64,000 nt of DNA from the NCBI GenBank assembly GCA_016871175.1, contig VFZL01000007.1, positions 1 to 64,000 on the forward strand, written 5' to 3'. Shown here one piece after another: positions 36,923 through 45,127 of the stretch. The notes below the pieces were generated by a model. It did no database searches. It was not told where the DNA came from and saw only the letters and a program-made list of their open reading frames with translations. This DNA is from Acidimicrobiia bacterium. Lineage in GTDB: Bacteria > Acidobacteriota > Vicinamibacteria > Vicinamibacterales > CAVVIG01. Positions within the stretch are counted from its first letter, which is position 1, and each line of letters begins with the position of its first letter. The translations under genes and the position numbers were made by a program.

Positions 36923-38218
36923 CTACGTCTCGAACCGCAGCGCGTCTACCGGAGGAAGCTCGGCCGCGCGACGAGCTGGGTACGTTGACGCGAGCACGGC
37001 CACGAGCATCGACACGCCGAGTGCGAAGAGCCCGCTCTATGGCGACACGATCATGCCGGCAAACCGCGCCGGCTTCGGCGCCACGTTGACCAGCGCGCAC
37101 AAGCCCAGCGCGATCGCCATGCCGAGTCCGCCGCTGAACATTGCGAGAACGAAGCCCTCGAGAAAGAACTGTCGCTGGATGGCGCGCGTCGTGGCGCCCA
37201 GCGCCTTGCGCACGCCGATCTCGCGCGTGCGTTCATGGACCGCCACCAGCATGATGTTCATCACGCCGATGCCGCCCAACGCCAGCGTGACCAACCCGAC
37301 GATGACGAAGAAGTCACGCATCCGTTGAATCATGCGATCGAACATCAGCGACTCGATGGAGGTGTCCCACACGTTCAGCGCGTCCTCATCGGCCGGGTCG
37401 AACCCGTGGCGCCTGGCGAGGATGGTGCGGATGTTCACCGCCAGCGGCCATTGGATGTCTTCGATTCGGCCGGTTCGGTGATCCACGACCGCGGCGATCT
37501 GCTGGATCCCTTCGGGCCGAGTGCCCACGACGATGTCCGACACCGTGTCGGCCGGCGCATCGGTTCTCGGCAGATCCTGCATCATGGTGGAGAACGGGAT
37601 GAAGATCTCGTTGTTATCCGGCCCGTTGTAGTTGCTGTCTTGCTCCTTGTTGCGGATGCGGCCGACGACGGTGTACGGCAGTCCGTTGATGGCGATCGAC
37701 TCGCCCACGACCCGACGCTTGCCGAACAACTGATCGGCGGTGTCATGCCCGATGACCGCGACCCGCGCGCGTTGCGTTTCGTCGGTCCACGCCAGGGTGC
37801 GACCGGCCGCGACCTCGATGGTACGGATCCCCTGATACGGTGGTTCGACACCCGTGATCCGAACGTTCGCGGCGTTGTACAGGCTCTTGACGCTGACGCC
37901 AGCGCGCTCCAGCTCCGGACTGACGACAGACACCATCGAGGATTCCGCCGCGATGGCCCGCGCATCGTCGACCGTGAGGCGAATCCATCGACCCGCGCGT
38001 TCGCCTCCAGCCTGCAGCGACGTCCGGTTGCCCCAGATGATGGCGACATTTTTGCCAAGCTCCTGGAGTACGTGCTCGTTACCTTGTCGGAACCCCTCTC
38101 CGGTCGCCGACAGGATGACGACGGCAATCATTCCCCACATGATCCCGAACATCGTCAGGAAGCTGCGGAGCCTGTTCGCGCGCAGGTTGTCGATTGACTG
38201 GACGATGGCTTCGCGCAT
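36923..38218 (-). pseudogene. MacB-like ABC permease with an in-frame amber codon near its C-terminus
   Basis: From ATG 38218 the frame encodes a MacB permease: RLRSFLTMFGIMWGMIAVVI, periplasmic core with SLQAGGERAGRWIRLTVDDA, and FtsX core RTREIGVRKALGATTRAIQR. TAG at 37037-37039 interrupts after GMIVSP. The same frame then encodes the expected last membrane helix and tail (SGLFALGVSMLVAVLASTYP, then ARRAAELPPVDALRFET) to a stop at 36923-36925. Truncation would remove the final transmembrane segment. It lies between the adaptor gene (stop 38230) and the second permease. Neither permease gene has an adjacent ATPase gene. Confidence 0.85.
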
Positions 38219-38229
38219 GCCGGGCGGAC

Positions 38230-39348
38230 CTACGTGGGGAGGATGACCTGGTCGCCGGCCTTCAGCCCTTCGAGGATCTGGACCTTCGTGCCGTTCCCGA
38301 CGACGAGCTTCACCGAAACGGCGCGACGGCCGTTGCGAGCGGCCGGCTCCGCGAGCTCGACAGTCGCGTGGCGCTGCGCGTCATAGCTGATCGCGGCCTC
38401 GGGCAGCAGCAGGCTGTTCGGGTGCTCGTCCAGCACGATTTCGGCGTTCGCCGTCATGTTGGCTTTGAGCTCCTGGCCCGGGTTCTCGATGGACACGCGG
38501 ACCTCGAAGCTCGTGACGTTGTCCTTCTCGGTGCCCATGGGCGAGACCTTCGTGACCCGACCGGTGAACACCTTGTCCTTGAAGGTCTCGACGCGGATGC
38601 GGGCCAGCTGCTGCAGCCTCACGCGGCCAATATCCGCTTCGTCGACCTTGCCTCGCACGAACACCTGGTCGATGTCGCCGATCGTCATGATCAACGTCGC
38701 GTTGGCGACGTCCTCGGCCGCCCGGTCGTTGGCGGCCGCCGACTGAGCCACTTGCGCGCGAGCTTCGGCGACGCGGGCGCGCGTCACCGCCAACTGTAAC
38801 TCCGCCGCGCGGCGCTTGTTCTCGGCGACGTCGAGCGCGCTCTGCGAGTCGTCAAGCGCGGATTGGGGAATCAGCTGCTGCGCAAAGAGCGACCTCGCCC
38901 GCTCGAGCGCGCGTCGAGCGAACTCCACGTCTGGGCCTTCGGCTTCGACGATGTTCTTTTGGAGCTGGGCTTCGGCGGCTTCGAGGGCCGCGCGAGCGGC
39001 GAGCAGATTGGCTTCAGCGCCTCGTCGGGCGGCGAGGAGCTGCTCCTTGTCCAGCTCAGCGAGGATGTCGCCTTCCTTGACCGCGCCGTCGATATCGACT
39101 GGCAGAACCTTGATGATGCCGTTGGCCTTCGACTTGATGTCGACCTTGGTGATCGGCTCGACCTTGCCCGTCGCGACCACCGACTGCACCATCGTCCCGA
39201 CCTCGACCATGGCCAGCCCGGACGGGTCGACGGCGGCGGACGCGCCGTTCAGCGTCCGGTATCCGACCAATGCGGCCGCCACCGCCAGCATCACGCCGCT
39301 CACTGTGAGGATCCGTCGCGTCCGGCTGGAGCGGGTTCCCTGACTCAT
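38230..39348 (-). CDS. MacA/HlyD-type periplasmic adaptor with shortened lipoyl domain
   Basis: 372 residues. An N-terminal membrane anchor (LTVSGVMLAVAAALVGYRTL), first half of a lipoyl/barrel-sandwich domain (ATGKVEPITKVDIKSKANGI), a long coiled-coil hairpin rich in Ala/Glu/Arg (about 100-210), then directly a beta-barrel domain beginning TLIMTIGDIDQVFVRGKVDE and a C-terminal membrane-proximal domain. In related adaptors the returning strand of the lipoyl domain (roughly 30 residues, usually containing SPxDGxVLSRxVEVG) sits between the coiled coil and TLxMTxGD. It is missing here. The two permease genes downstream are also damaged. Confidence 0.82.
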   Translation of the reverse strand: MSQGTRSSRTRRILTVSGVMLAVAAALVGYRTLNGASAAVDPSGLAMVEVGTMVQSVVATGKVEPITKVDIKSKANGIIKVLPVDIDGAVKEGDILAELDKEQLLAARRGAEANLLAARAALEAAEAQLQKNIVEAEGPDVEFARRALERARSLFAQQLIPQSALDDSQSALDVAENKRRAAELQLAVTRARVAEARAQVAQSAAANDRAAEDVANATLIMTIGDIDQVFVRGKVDEADIGRVRLQQLARIRVETFKDKVFTGRVTKVSPMGTEKDNVTSFEVRVSIENPGQELKANMTANAEIVLDEHPNSLLLPEAAISYDAQRHATVELAEPAARNGRRAVSVKLVVGNGTKVQILEGLKAGDQVILPT

Positions 39349-39404
39349 AATCCACCTTACGGAGGAAGCGCGGTCGAAGTTTCAGGAAATGAGAGAATAA
39401 CCTG

Positions 39405-39707
39405 ATGTGGATTCTGCAGGCCGCAGAAGAGGGCGTCGACCCCGTTCTGTTTCGGGTTGCCCCCGGTGCGATCAAGACGCTCGGGCGGGCGCCTCGGGCG
39501 GATTTCGTTGTGGATGCGGCGCTTGTCTCCCGTGTGCACTGCCGGCTCGAGGTCAGCGACGACCGGATCGATGTCACAGACCTCAAGAGCACCAACGGGA
39601 CCTTCGTGAACGGTACACGTATCGACCGGGCGCCCGTTCGAAGCGGCGACTTGCTGCGGGTCGGTCGCCTCGCGCTCAAGGTCCAACGGGTCGTCGAAGC
39701 CAGCTGA
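39405..39707 (+). CDS. Small FHA-domain protein
   Basis: 100 residues, essentially only a forkhead-associated domain. The phosphothreonine-binding residues are present: KTLGRAPRADFVV (Gly-Arg), LVSRVHCRLEV (Ser-Arg-x-His), DLKSTNGTFVNG (Ser-Thr-Asn-Gly). It should bind a phosphothreonine peptide. The Ser/Thr-kinase-like gene 1.3 kb away is a natural partner but looks inactive. It converges with the MBL gene, four bases apart. Confidence 0.88.
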   Translation: MWILQAAEEGVDPVLFRVAPGAIKTLGRAPRADFVVDAALVSRVHCRLEVSDDRIDVTDLKSTNGTFVNGTRIDRAPVRSGDLLRVGRLALKVQRVVEAS

Positions 39708-39711
39708 CTCT

Positions 39712-40353
39712 CTACCGGAGAAACGGATTCGTTGCTCGCTCTCGACCAATCGTCGTCGCCGGCCCGTGCCCTGGATAGACCCGGGCCTGGTCACCGAACG
39801 AGAACAGTACCTGTTTGATAGAGGCGATCAGGGTCTCGTAATCACCACCCGGCAAATCCGTGCGGCCAATCGAGCCGGCAAACAGGGTGTCACCAACGAA
39901 CAGGTCTTCGCCTCGCTGCCCCTTCGGAGCGATCTGCAGGCACACCCCACCAGGACAGTGACCGGGCGTGTGATGCGGCCGGACCTCGTAGTCCCCGAAC
40001 CCGATGACCTGGCCGGGCGCGTAGTACTCGTCCACCGGCGGCGGTGCCTCCACGCGCAAGCCGAAGAGCAACCCGTGCTGAACCGCGTCCCGATACAAGA
40101 ATTCATCGTCCCGGTGCAGATACACTTTGACACCGAGGGCGCGTTTGGCCGCCGCGACACCGGACACGTGATCGACGTGCGCGTGCGTGAGAAGGATGTG
40201 CCGAATCGCCAGCTGATGACGTGCCGCGAACGCGATCAGTCCTTCGATCTCGTCGCCGGGATCAATGAGCACCCCTTCGCGCGTTCGGTCGCACCAGAGG
40301 ACGAATCCGTTCTTCATGAAGGGGCCAACCGCTTGCGTTTCGATCTGGAGCAT
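39712..40353 (-). CDS. MBL-fold hydrolase, glyoxalase II-like
   Basis: 213 residues with all metal-binding motifs: LTHAHVDHVSG, HHTPGHCPGGVCL, VGDTLFAGSIGRTDL and VYPGHGPATTIGRE. This is the short YcbL/glyoxalase-II-like subgroup, which hydrolyses thioesters such as S-lactoylglutathione or related substrates in the cytoplasm. It lacks the C-terminal helical domain of full glyoxalase II. It diverges from the receiver-like gene with 11 bases between starts. Confidence 0.88.
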   Translation of the reverse strand: MLQIETQAVGPFMKNGFVLWCDRTREGVLIDPGDEIEGLIAFAARHQLAIRHILLTHAHVDHVSGVAAAKRALGVKVYLHRDDEFLYRDAVQHGLLFGLRVEAPPPVDEYYAPGQVIGFGDYEVRPHHTPGHCPGGVCLQIAPKGQRGEDLFVGDTLFAGSIGRTDLPGGDYETLIASIKQVLFSFGDQARVYPGHGPATTIGRERATNPFLR

Positions 40354-40364
40354 AGGACTCGCCG

Positions 40365-40724
40365 ATGATTGTCGCCGTCCTGGATGATCTCATGTTCACG
40401 TCGAAGATTCGATCTGCGGCGCGTGCCGCCGGGGTCACCGTCGTCTTCGCCCGGTCGCGAGACGCCGCTCTGGCCGCCGTCCGCCATCATCGCCCGTCGC
40501 TCGTCGTCCTCGACCTGAACAACCCGCGTGCCGAACCGTTGGAAATCGTCTCCGCGCTCAAGCAACCCGCCGGCGATGCGCCATCGCCACCACTCGCGAT
40601 CTTGGGTTACGTGTCCCACGTAGACACCGCCGCGATCGAGGCCGCCCGTGCGGCTGGCGTCGACACCGTGCTCGCGCGTTCCGCGTTCACGCAACGAATC
40701 GGCGAGCTCCTGCAAGGCAAGTAA
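40365..40724 (+). CDS. Receiver-like protein with degenerate phosphorylation site
   Basis: 119 residues with the alternating beta/alpha pattern of a response-regulator receiver (MIVAVLDDLMFTSKIRSAAR, SLVVLDLNNP). An Asp is present at the phospho-acceptor position (VLDLNN). The conserved Lys after strand 5 is replaced (DTVLARSAF) and the Thr/Ser position reads AILGYVSH. It is probably a pseudo-receiver that cannot be phosphorylated in the usual way. It is in a patch with FHA and kinase-like genes. Confidence 0.65.
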   Translation: MIVAVLDDLMFTSKIRSAARAAGVTVVFARSRDAALAAVRHHRPSLVVLDLNNPRAEPLEIVSALKQPAGDAPSPPLAILGYVSHVDTAAIEAARAAGVDTVLARSAFTQRIGELLQGK

Positions 40725-40731
40725 GCCTGAT

Positions 40732-41750
40732 TCAGACCCTAAACCACCAGATCAATGCGGCAAGCACGAGCGCGACGGCCACGACCACCGATGCGGTCCT
40801 GGCGACAGCGTCCGGTCCCGCCAGGCCCACGGTTGATCTGGCTGGCGGAGGCACCGGGCGCACCGCTTGGCGTTTCCAACGGGAACCCGGCGCCGGTGTA
40901 GTCTCCGGGGCTGCCAGGGGCCGCGGCCTTTCCGGCGACGGGCTCCCCTTCACGGGCGTGTCGGCCAGCGGTGCGTCGCGTTACGCGTCCAACGTGGCGA
41001 TGAGTTGACGGAGCTCCGCGGCGACCGTCGCGGCCGAGTCGACGCGTCGTGCCGGATCTTCGACCAGCATCCGGCCCACCACCGGCTGAATCGCGGTTGG
41101 CACCAGCGACAGATCTGGCGCACGGCCATCCGTCTGCGGGAATTTCCCTGTCAGCATCTCGAAGAGCATGAGGCCCAGCGCGTAGATGTCGCTGCATGAG
41201 TCGGCGCTGCCGGTACGCTGCTCCGGGGCCCAATAGCGCACGCTGGGCACTGCCGCGCCGCTCTTCGCGGTCCGGGCCGCGACGGCGGTTGCGTAGTGGC
41301 CAAGGCCGAAATCCAGCACCTTCGCGTTCCCCTTGGTCGAAATCATCACCGTATCGGGACGCAGCGAGCGGTGCACGAGACCGAGCGCGTGTGCGTCGGC
41401 CAGCGCATCGGCGATCTGTGCTCCGAACTCGAGAGCGCGACGAGGGTTGATCGGCCTGCCACCGAGGAGCGCCTCGAGCGTCTGGCCCTGAACGAACTCG
41501 TACACGAGGTGCGGCCGCCCTGCTCCCCGATCTCGTAGAGCGTGGCCGCGTTGGGATGTCCCAACGTTCGAGCGAGGAACGCTTCGTCGGCGATGGGTGG
41601 TCCCCCGACGGGATCCATCGCGACATCGGCCATCAGCACCTTGATGGCAGTGGTGCGCCCCGCCCGCGTATCTCGAGCCCGATAGACCTCCGCGTGGCCA
41701 CCGGTCCCAATCCGCTCAAGGACTTTGTAGTCACCAAACGATTCGAGCAT
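40732..41750 (-). pseudogene. Ser/Thr protein kinase-like gene, frameshifted, with degenerate catalytic loop
   Basis: From ATG 41750 the N-lobe is normal: RIGTGGHAEVYRARDT (Gly loop) and TTAIKVLMAD (Lys). After YEIGEQGGR (near 41515) the expected sequence (HLVYEFVQGQTLE) is one frame away, so one base is missing. The C-lobe then runs to TAA at 40981: LVHRSLRPDTVMI replaces HRDLKPxN (catalytic Asp is Ser, Asn is Thr), while VLDFGLG and YWAPEQ are kept. Beyond the TAA the same frame continues through a Pro-rich linker to a transmembrane helix (TASVVVAVALVLAALIWWF) and stops at 40732. Kinase-linker-TM is a normal bacterial layout, so this looks like one gene with several lesions. Confidence 0.75.
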
Positions 41751-41766
41751 CGAGCCGACGTGTATC

Positions 41767-42018
41767 TTAGTGCGGTTTCAGCTCGGCCATCGCGCTCTGC
41801 ACCAACTGCTTCGCATCGTCGAGCTGCTCGAGCACGAGCGCGATGTCCAGCTTCGGCTTGCCTGGAAGCCGATCAGTGCGACAGTACACGCCGTGCTGGC
41901 CCACAAGGGCGAGCGCATCCGTCAGGAGGTCGAGCGCGACGGCGAGCCGACCCCGGGCCGCGCCCATCATGGTTTCGTGAGTCTCGAGCGTGGCGCGATG
42001 CTTGTCGAAGACAGACAT
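41767..42018 (-). CDS. Small helical hypothetical protein
   Basis: 83 residues, predicted all-helical with heptad-like Leu/Ala spacing (LAVALDLLTDALALV; LEQLDDAKQLVQSAMAEL). I do not recognise it. It starts at ATG 42018 just downstream of the SDR gene (stop 42035) and ends 16 bases before the kinase-like gene, suggesting an operon SDR - small protein - kinase. Confidence 0.55.
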   Translation of the reverse strand: MSVFDKHRATLETHETMMGAARGRLAVALDLLTDALALVGQHGVYCRTDRLPGKPKLDIALVLEQLDDAKQLVQSAMAELKPH

Positions 42019-42034
42019 AAGGAAGCTCTGGACT

Positions 42035-42763
42035 CTATTTGGCTGGGGGCTTCGTTGGCCTCACTTCCACACGACTGGGCAGTGTGCGAGGGTTCATGTG
42101 GAGCAGATCGAGCACGATCTGTGCGACGTCGTCAGGGCCGATCTTCCAATCCACGCCTCTCTGTTCGTCTCCGCCACTGAAGCCGGTGGCGACTGATCCA
42201 GGCATGATGTAGCTGACGCGGATGTTCTCGTGCCGTAGTTCCAACATCAGCGCTTCGCTGAAGGCGTTCAGACCTGCCTTTGTCGCGCAATATGCGGCCG
42301 CGCCGACGAAGGCGTTCTTCCCTGCCAGGCTGCTGATGTTGATGATGTAACCACCACCCCGCGCGCGCAGGTGCGGGATTGCCCCGTGACAGCAGTTGTA
42401 GACACCGGTGAGGTTTGTGTCGAGCGTGGCGGCCCATTGCTCCGGCGTCATGTCGGCCACGTGACTGAAGATGCCGATGCCAGCATTGTTCACAAGCACG
42501 TCCAAGCCACCGAAGCGGCCGAGGATCGTGTCGATCGTCCGCTGGACCTCGGCGAGGTCGCGCACGTCCGCGGGCACGGCCTCGATCGAACCCGGCCGGC
42601 CGGCCTGCAAACGGCGCGAGGCCCGCTCGAGCGACCCTTTGTCTCGTCCCGTGATCGCCACACGTACACCTTCGCGAACGAGCGCGGACGCGATGGCGAA
42701 TCCGATTCCCCGTGACCCGCCCGTCACCAGGGCGACCTTTCCCGCGAGTGTTTGAGCTGTCAT
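42035..42763 (-). CDS. Short-chain dehydrogenase/reductase
   Basis: 242 residues from ATG 42763. The cofactor motif TGGSRGIGFA (about 14-23), NNAGIG, and the catalytic Ser...YxxxK (ISSLAGKNAF then AAAYCATKAG) are intact, followed by MPGSVATGF. It is a classical SDR, most likely 3-oxoacyl-ACP-reductase-like; substrate unknown. TATTAT six bases before the ATG could be a -10 for a leaderless transcript. Confidence 0.9.
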   Translation of the reverse strand: MTAQTLAGKVALVTGGSRGIGFAIASALVREGVRVAITGRDKGSLERASRRLQAGRPGSIEAVPADVRDLAEVQRTIDTILGRFGGLDVLVNNAGIGIFSHVADMTPEQWAATLDTNLTGVYNCCHGAIPHLRARGGGYIINISSLAGKNAFVGAAAYCATKAGLNAFSEALMLELRHENIRVSYIMPGSVATGFSGGDEQRGVDWKIGPDDVAQIVLDLLHMNPRTLPSRVEVRPTKPPAK

Positions 42764-42768
42764 CCCCT

Positions 42769-42776
42769 CATAATAG
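42769..42776. promoter_or_regulatory. Back-to-back -10 elements between SDR and MDH-like genes
   Basis: The 22-base gap holds TATTAT on the minus strand (42770-42775), ending six bases before the SDR ATG. On the + strand it holds CATAAT/TAATAG (42769-42776), ending nine to eleven bases before the MDH-like ATG. Both messages would have little or no leader. Confidence 0.4.
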
Positions 42777-42785
42777 TGCCCGCGC

Positions 42786-43637
42786 ATGCCTGAGGTCGTC
42801 ATCGTCGGAGGGGGCCCCATCGGCGGGGCGCTCACGTTCGAGCTGGCGCGGCGCGACGCTGTGCCGTCGATCGCGCTCGTCGATCCGTCGCGACAGGTCG
42901 CGGCCGGCAAAGCGCTCGACATCGCACAAGCGGGCCCGATTGAGGGGTTTTCCACCAGAGTCGCGGGTCATTCAGATGTGTTCATGGCGACGGGCGCACG
43001 GGTCGTCGTCTTCGCGGACACCGCAGCCGGCGAGGAATGGGGTGGCGATGACGTGTTGGCGCTACTGCGACGGATCGTTGACGTGGGCCATACGAGCGGT
43101 CTCAGCGTGGTCGTTTGCGCCGGGGCAACGCATGCCACATTGGTCGAGCGCGCCGTAGGCGAGATTGGCGCCAGCCGGCTGCGAGTATTTGGCACTGCGC
43201 CAGAGGCCCTTGCGGCCGCGGTTCGCGCCATGACGGCGCTCGAGGCCCGCCGATCGCCGAACGAGGTCGCCTTGACGGTCCTCGGCCTGCCGCCTCGCCA
43301 GGTGGTGATTCCATGGGCGCAGGCGAGCATTGGCGGATGTGCGGCGACCGATGCCCTCGACGAGCCGACCCGGCGTCGCCTGGCCGCGCGCGTTCCGCAT
43401 CTCTGGCCACCCGGTCCGCTGGCGCTCGCCGCAGCGGCGGCTCAGGCGGTACTCGGGCTGTACGGCTTGTCACGCCGGGGTCTGAGCGCGTTTGTCGCGC
43501 CGGACAACCGCATGGGCAAGAAAGAGCGCACGACCGCCGTTCCGGTCGTGCTCAACTCCAGCGGCATTGCGCGCATCGACGCGCCACCGCTTTCAGGTCT
43601 AGACCGCGTGGCCTTCGAGAACGCGATGCGGCTTTAG
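42786..43637 (+). CDS. Lactate/malate dehydrogenase-like protein, probably catalytically dead
   Basis: 283 residues. The Rossmann start VVIVGGGPIGGALTFELARR and VALVDP-like IALVDPSRQVAAGKALDIAQ match LDH/MDH. The DIAQAGP segment aligns with the MDH DIxEGxP loop. The catalytic GGHGDxMVP segment is replaced by LGLPPRQVVIPW, so the active-site His and its Gly-Asp neighbours are gone, and the substrate Arg loop is not recognisable. It is probably an NAD-binding pseudoenzyme or a divergent oxidoreductase. Overlaps the convergent sigma-factor gene by 39 bases. Confidence 0.7.
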   Translation: MPEVVIVGGGPIGGALTFELARRDAVPSIALVDPSRQVAAGKALDIAQAGPIEGFSTRVAGHSDVFMATGARVVVFADTAAGEEWGGDDVLALLRRIVDVGHTSGLSVVVCAGATHATLVERAVGEIGASRLRVFGTAPEALAAAVRAMTALEARRSPNEVALTVLGLPPRQVVIPWAQASIGGCAATDALDEPTRRRLAARVPHLWPPGPLALAAAAAQAVLGLYGLSRRGLSAFVAPDNRMGKKERTTAVPVVLNSSGIARIDAPPLSGLDRVAFENAMRL

Positions 43638-44255
43638 ATGGAGGTGGAGACCGCCCGCGAAATCCGCGAGCTGTCGGCGCAGCATCGTGCGCCCACGATG
43701 CAGACGCGACTTGAGCGTCTGATCCTTCACTCGCAGCATCGCGCTCGCTTCCTCAGTCGACATCCCCTGCAGATCTCGCAGGACCACCGGTGCTCGATAG
43801 ATCACCGGCAGATCAAGGATGGCGCGTAGCACCCGCCGACGCAGCTGGGACCGGAGAACCCGTTCGTCGGCCATGTCCGACCAGTCGGGAATCTCCCGTG
43901 GCTGTGTCGTACCAGCCTCATCGACGATGCCCCCGAGGGCCTGCGAATCTTCCTGCTGGGCGCGCTGATACCGCGCGGTGCGCAGCCGCGACATCGCCGC
44001 ATTGAACGTGATGCGGTAGATCCACGATGACAACGCGGCATCTCCGCGAAAGGCGCTGACGTTTCGGTGCACCTTGTAGAGGACGTCCTGCACGACTTCC
44101 TCAGCATCCTCTTTGTTCCTGAGGTATCGAAACGCCAGCTGATGGATTCTCGCGCCATACAGCTCGGCTACATCCGCCAGGGCCCCCTCCTGTCCTGACT
44201 GAAGTCGACGGAGAAGGTCTCGGTCTCGGGTTCGATCGGTGTGCACTCGTCGCAT
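43599..44255 (-). CDS. ECF-type RNA polymerase sigma factor
   Basis: 218 residues. Region 2: VAELYGARIHQLAFRYLRNK, then EDAEEVVQDVLYKVHRNV and FRGDAALSSWIYRITFNAAM. Region 4: LPVIYRAPVVLRDLQGMST and VKDQTLKSRLHRGRTMLRRQ (helix-turn-helix). It binds core RNA polymerase and promoter DNA. No anti-sigma gene is adjacent; the gene downstream converges on it, and the gene upstream is a DUF1648 membrane protein, which might sequester it, though this is unsupported. Confidence 0.9.
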   Translation of the reverse strand: MRRVHTDRTRDRDLLRRLQSGQEGALADVAELYGARIHQLAFRYLRNKEDAEEVVQDVLYKVHRNVSAFRGDAALSSWIYRITFNAAMSRLRTARYQRAQQEDSQALGGIVDEAGTTQPREIPDWSDMADERVLRSQLRRRVLRAILDLPVIYRAPVVLRDLQGMSTEEASAMLRVKDQTLKSRLHRGRTMLRRQLADFAGGLHLHLKPHRVLEGHAV

Positions 44256-44365
44256 GGTTTTTCAACTCGCTACGAGTGAAAACACCGGCAACCCCGGGAT
44301 TATTCCGGCCCGAGGCCTCGGAGGCCCTTGCGCTGGCTCTGCCGGCGCCGCAACCATTTGCCGAA

Positions 44366-45127
44366 TTAGAAGTTATATCGAAGGGTCAGGATGAGGATCG
44401 TCGTGGGCCCGATGACGCCGACGGCGAGCGCGACTGCCAGCAACGCGGCCGCGCCCGGCCGACCGAAGTTCAGGGTCCACCGGGATCCGTCGCGGGTCGG
44501 TACGAACAAGGCCGGATCGTTCGCGTTCTTGTAGAGCTGCCCGAACCGCCAGTGCTCGGCGACGTAGGGCCGCGGTGTTGGACGGCCCACGCGAACGTGT
44601 CCGCGCACCGCGACGATGCCTGTCAGGACCACACCGAGTGCCTCGAACACGGTGTAGAGCTGGCCGAGGTGGCCGAACCCCGTGGTCCACATCCGCGCGA
44701 GCGCGTAAGCGCCGTGGGCTTGAAATGCCACCCAAATGAACGCCATCAACAGGACGGTTTCCGCGGCGGCCCGAGCTGCATGGACATCCGGGGGCACCTG
44801 CGACTCGACAGACACTCGCGTAGCGGAGTCCACGCTATCCGACGAACTCGCCCCTCCCGCAGGGCGAGACAGCAGCAACAGCGCTATCCCGCCAAACGTC
44901 GCGGCCAGCGACAGTTGAATGAAGGCGGGCAGCAGGACGCGTCCAACGGTCTTGTACTGCCAGCCGTTCGGGACCCCTCCGCGTTTGAAATGCACGGGCA
45001 GGAGCTCGGGGAGTGACGCGTACGACGCCAGGAGATACGCGGTTGTCGCGATCACGATAATTGCCGTGCCCCACGCCGCACAGCGGGCGAGCCCGGTCGG
45101 AGCGATCAACCCGCGTCCCATCGTCAT
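44366..45127 (-). CDS. DUF1648 domain-containing membrane protein
   Basis: 253 residues from ATG 45127, overlapping the lipB stop as ATGA. The DUF1648 motif LPELLPVHFKRGGVPNGW follows a first membrane helix (AAWGTAIIVIATTAYLLASY). At least four further hydrophobic segments are visible, including TVLLMAFIWVAFQAHGAYAL and the C-terminal LLAVALAVGVIGPTTILILT. DUF1648 is found in SdpI-like immunity and signal proteins. Function here is unknown. Confidence 0.8.
   Translation of the reverse strand: MTMGRGLIAPTGLARCAAWGTAIIVIATTAYLLASYASLPELLPVHFKRGGVPNGWQYKTVGRVLLPAFIQLSLAATFGGIALLLLSRPAGGASSSDSVDSATRVSVESQVPPDVHAARAAAETVLLMAFIWVAFQAHGAYALARMWTTGFGHLGQLYTVFEALGVVLTGIVAVRGHVRVGRPTPRPYVAEHWRFGQLYKNANDPALFVPTRDGSRWTLNFGRPGAAALLAVALAVGVIGPTTILILTLRYNF

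Noticed and set aside
35647-38218. TAG reassigned as a sense codon in this organism
   Set aside because: TAG ends apparently intact genes here, for example the adenosyltransferase at 31116, mutY at 32486 and the permease at 13097, so general recoding is not supported.
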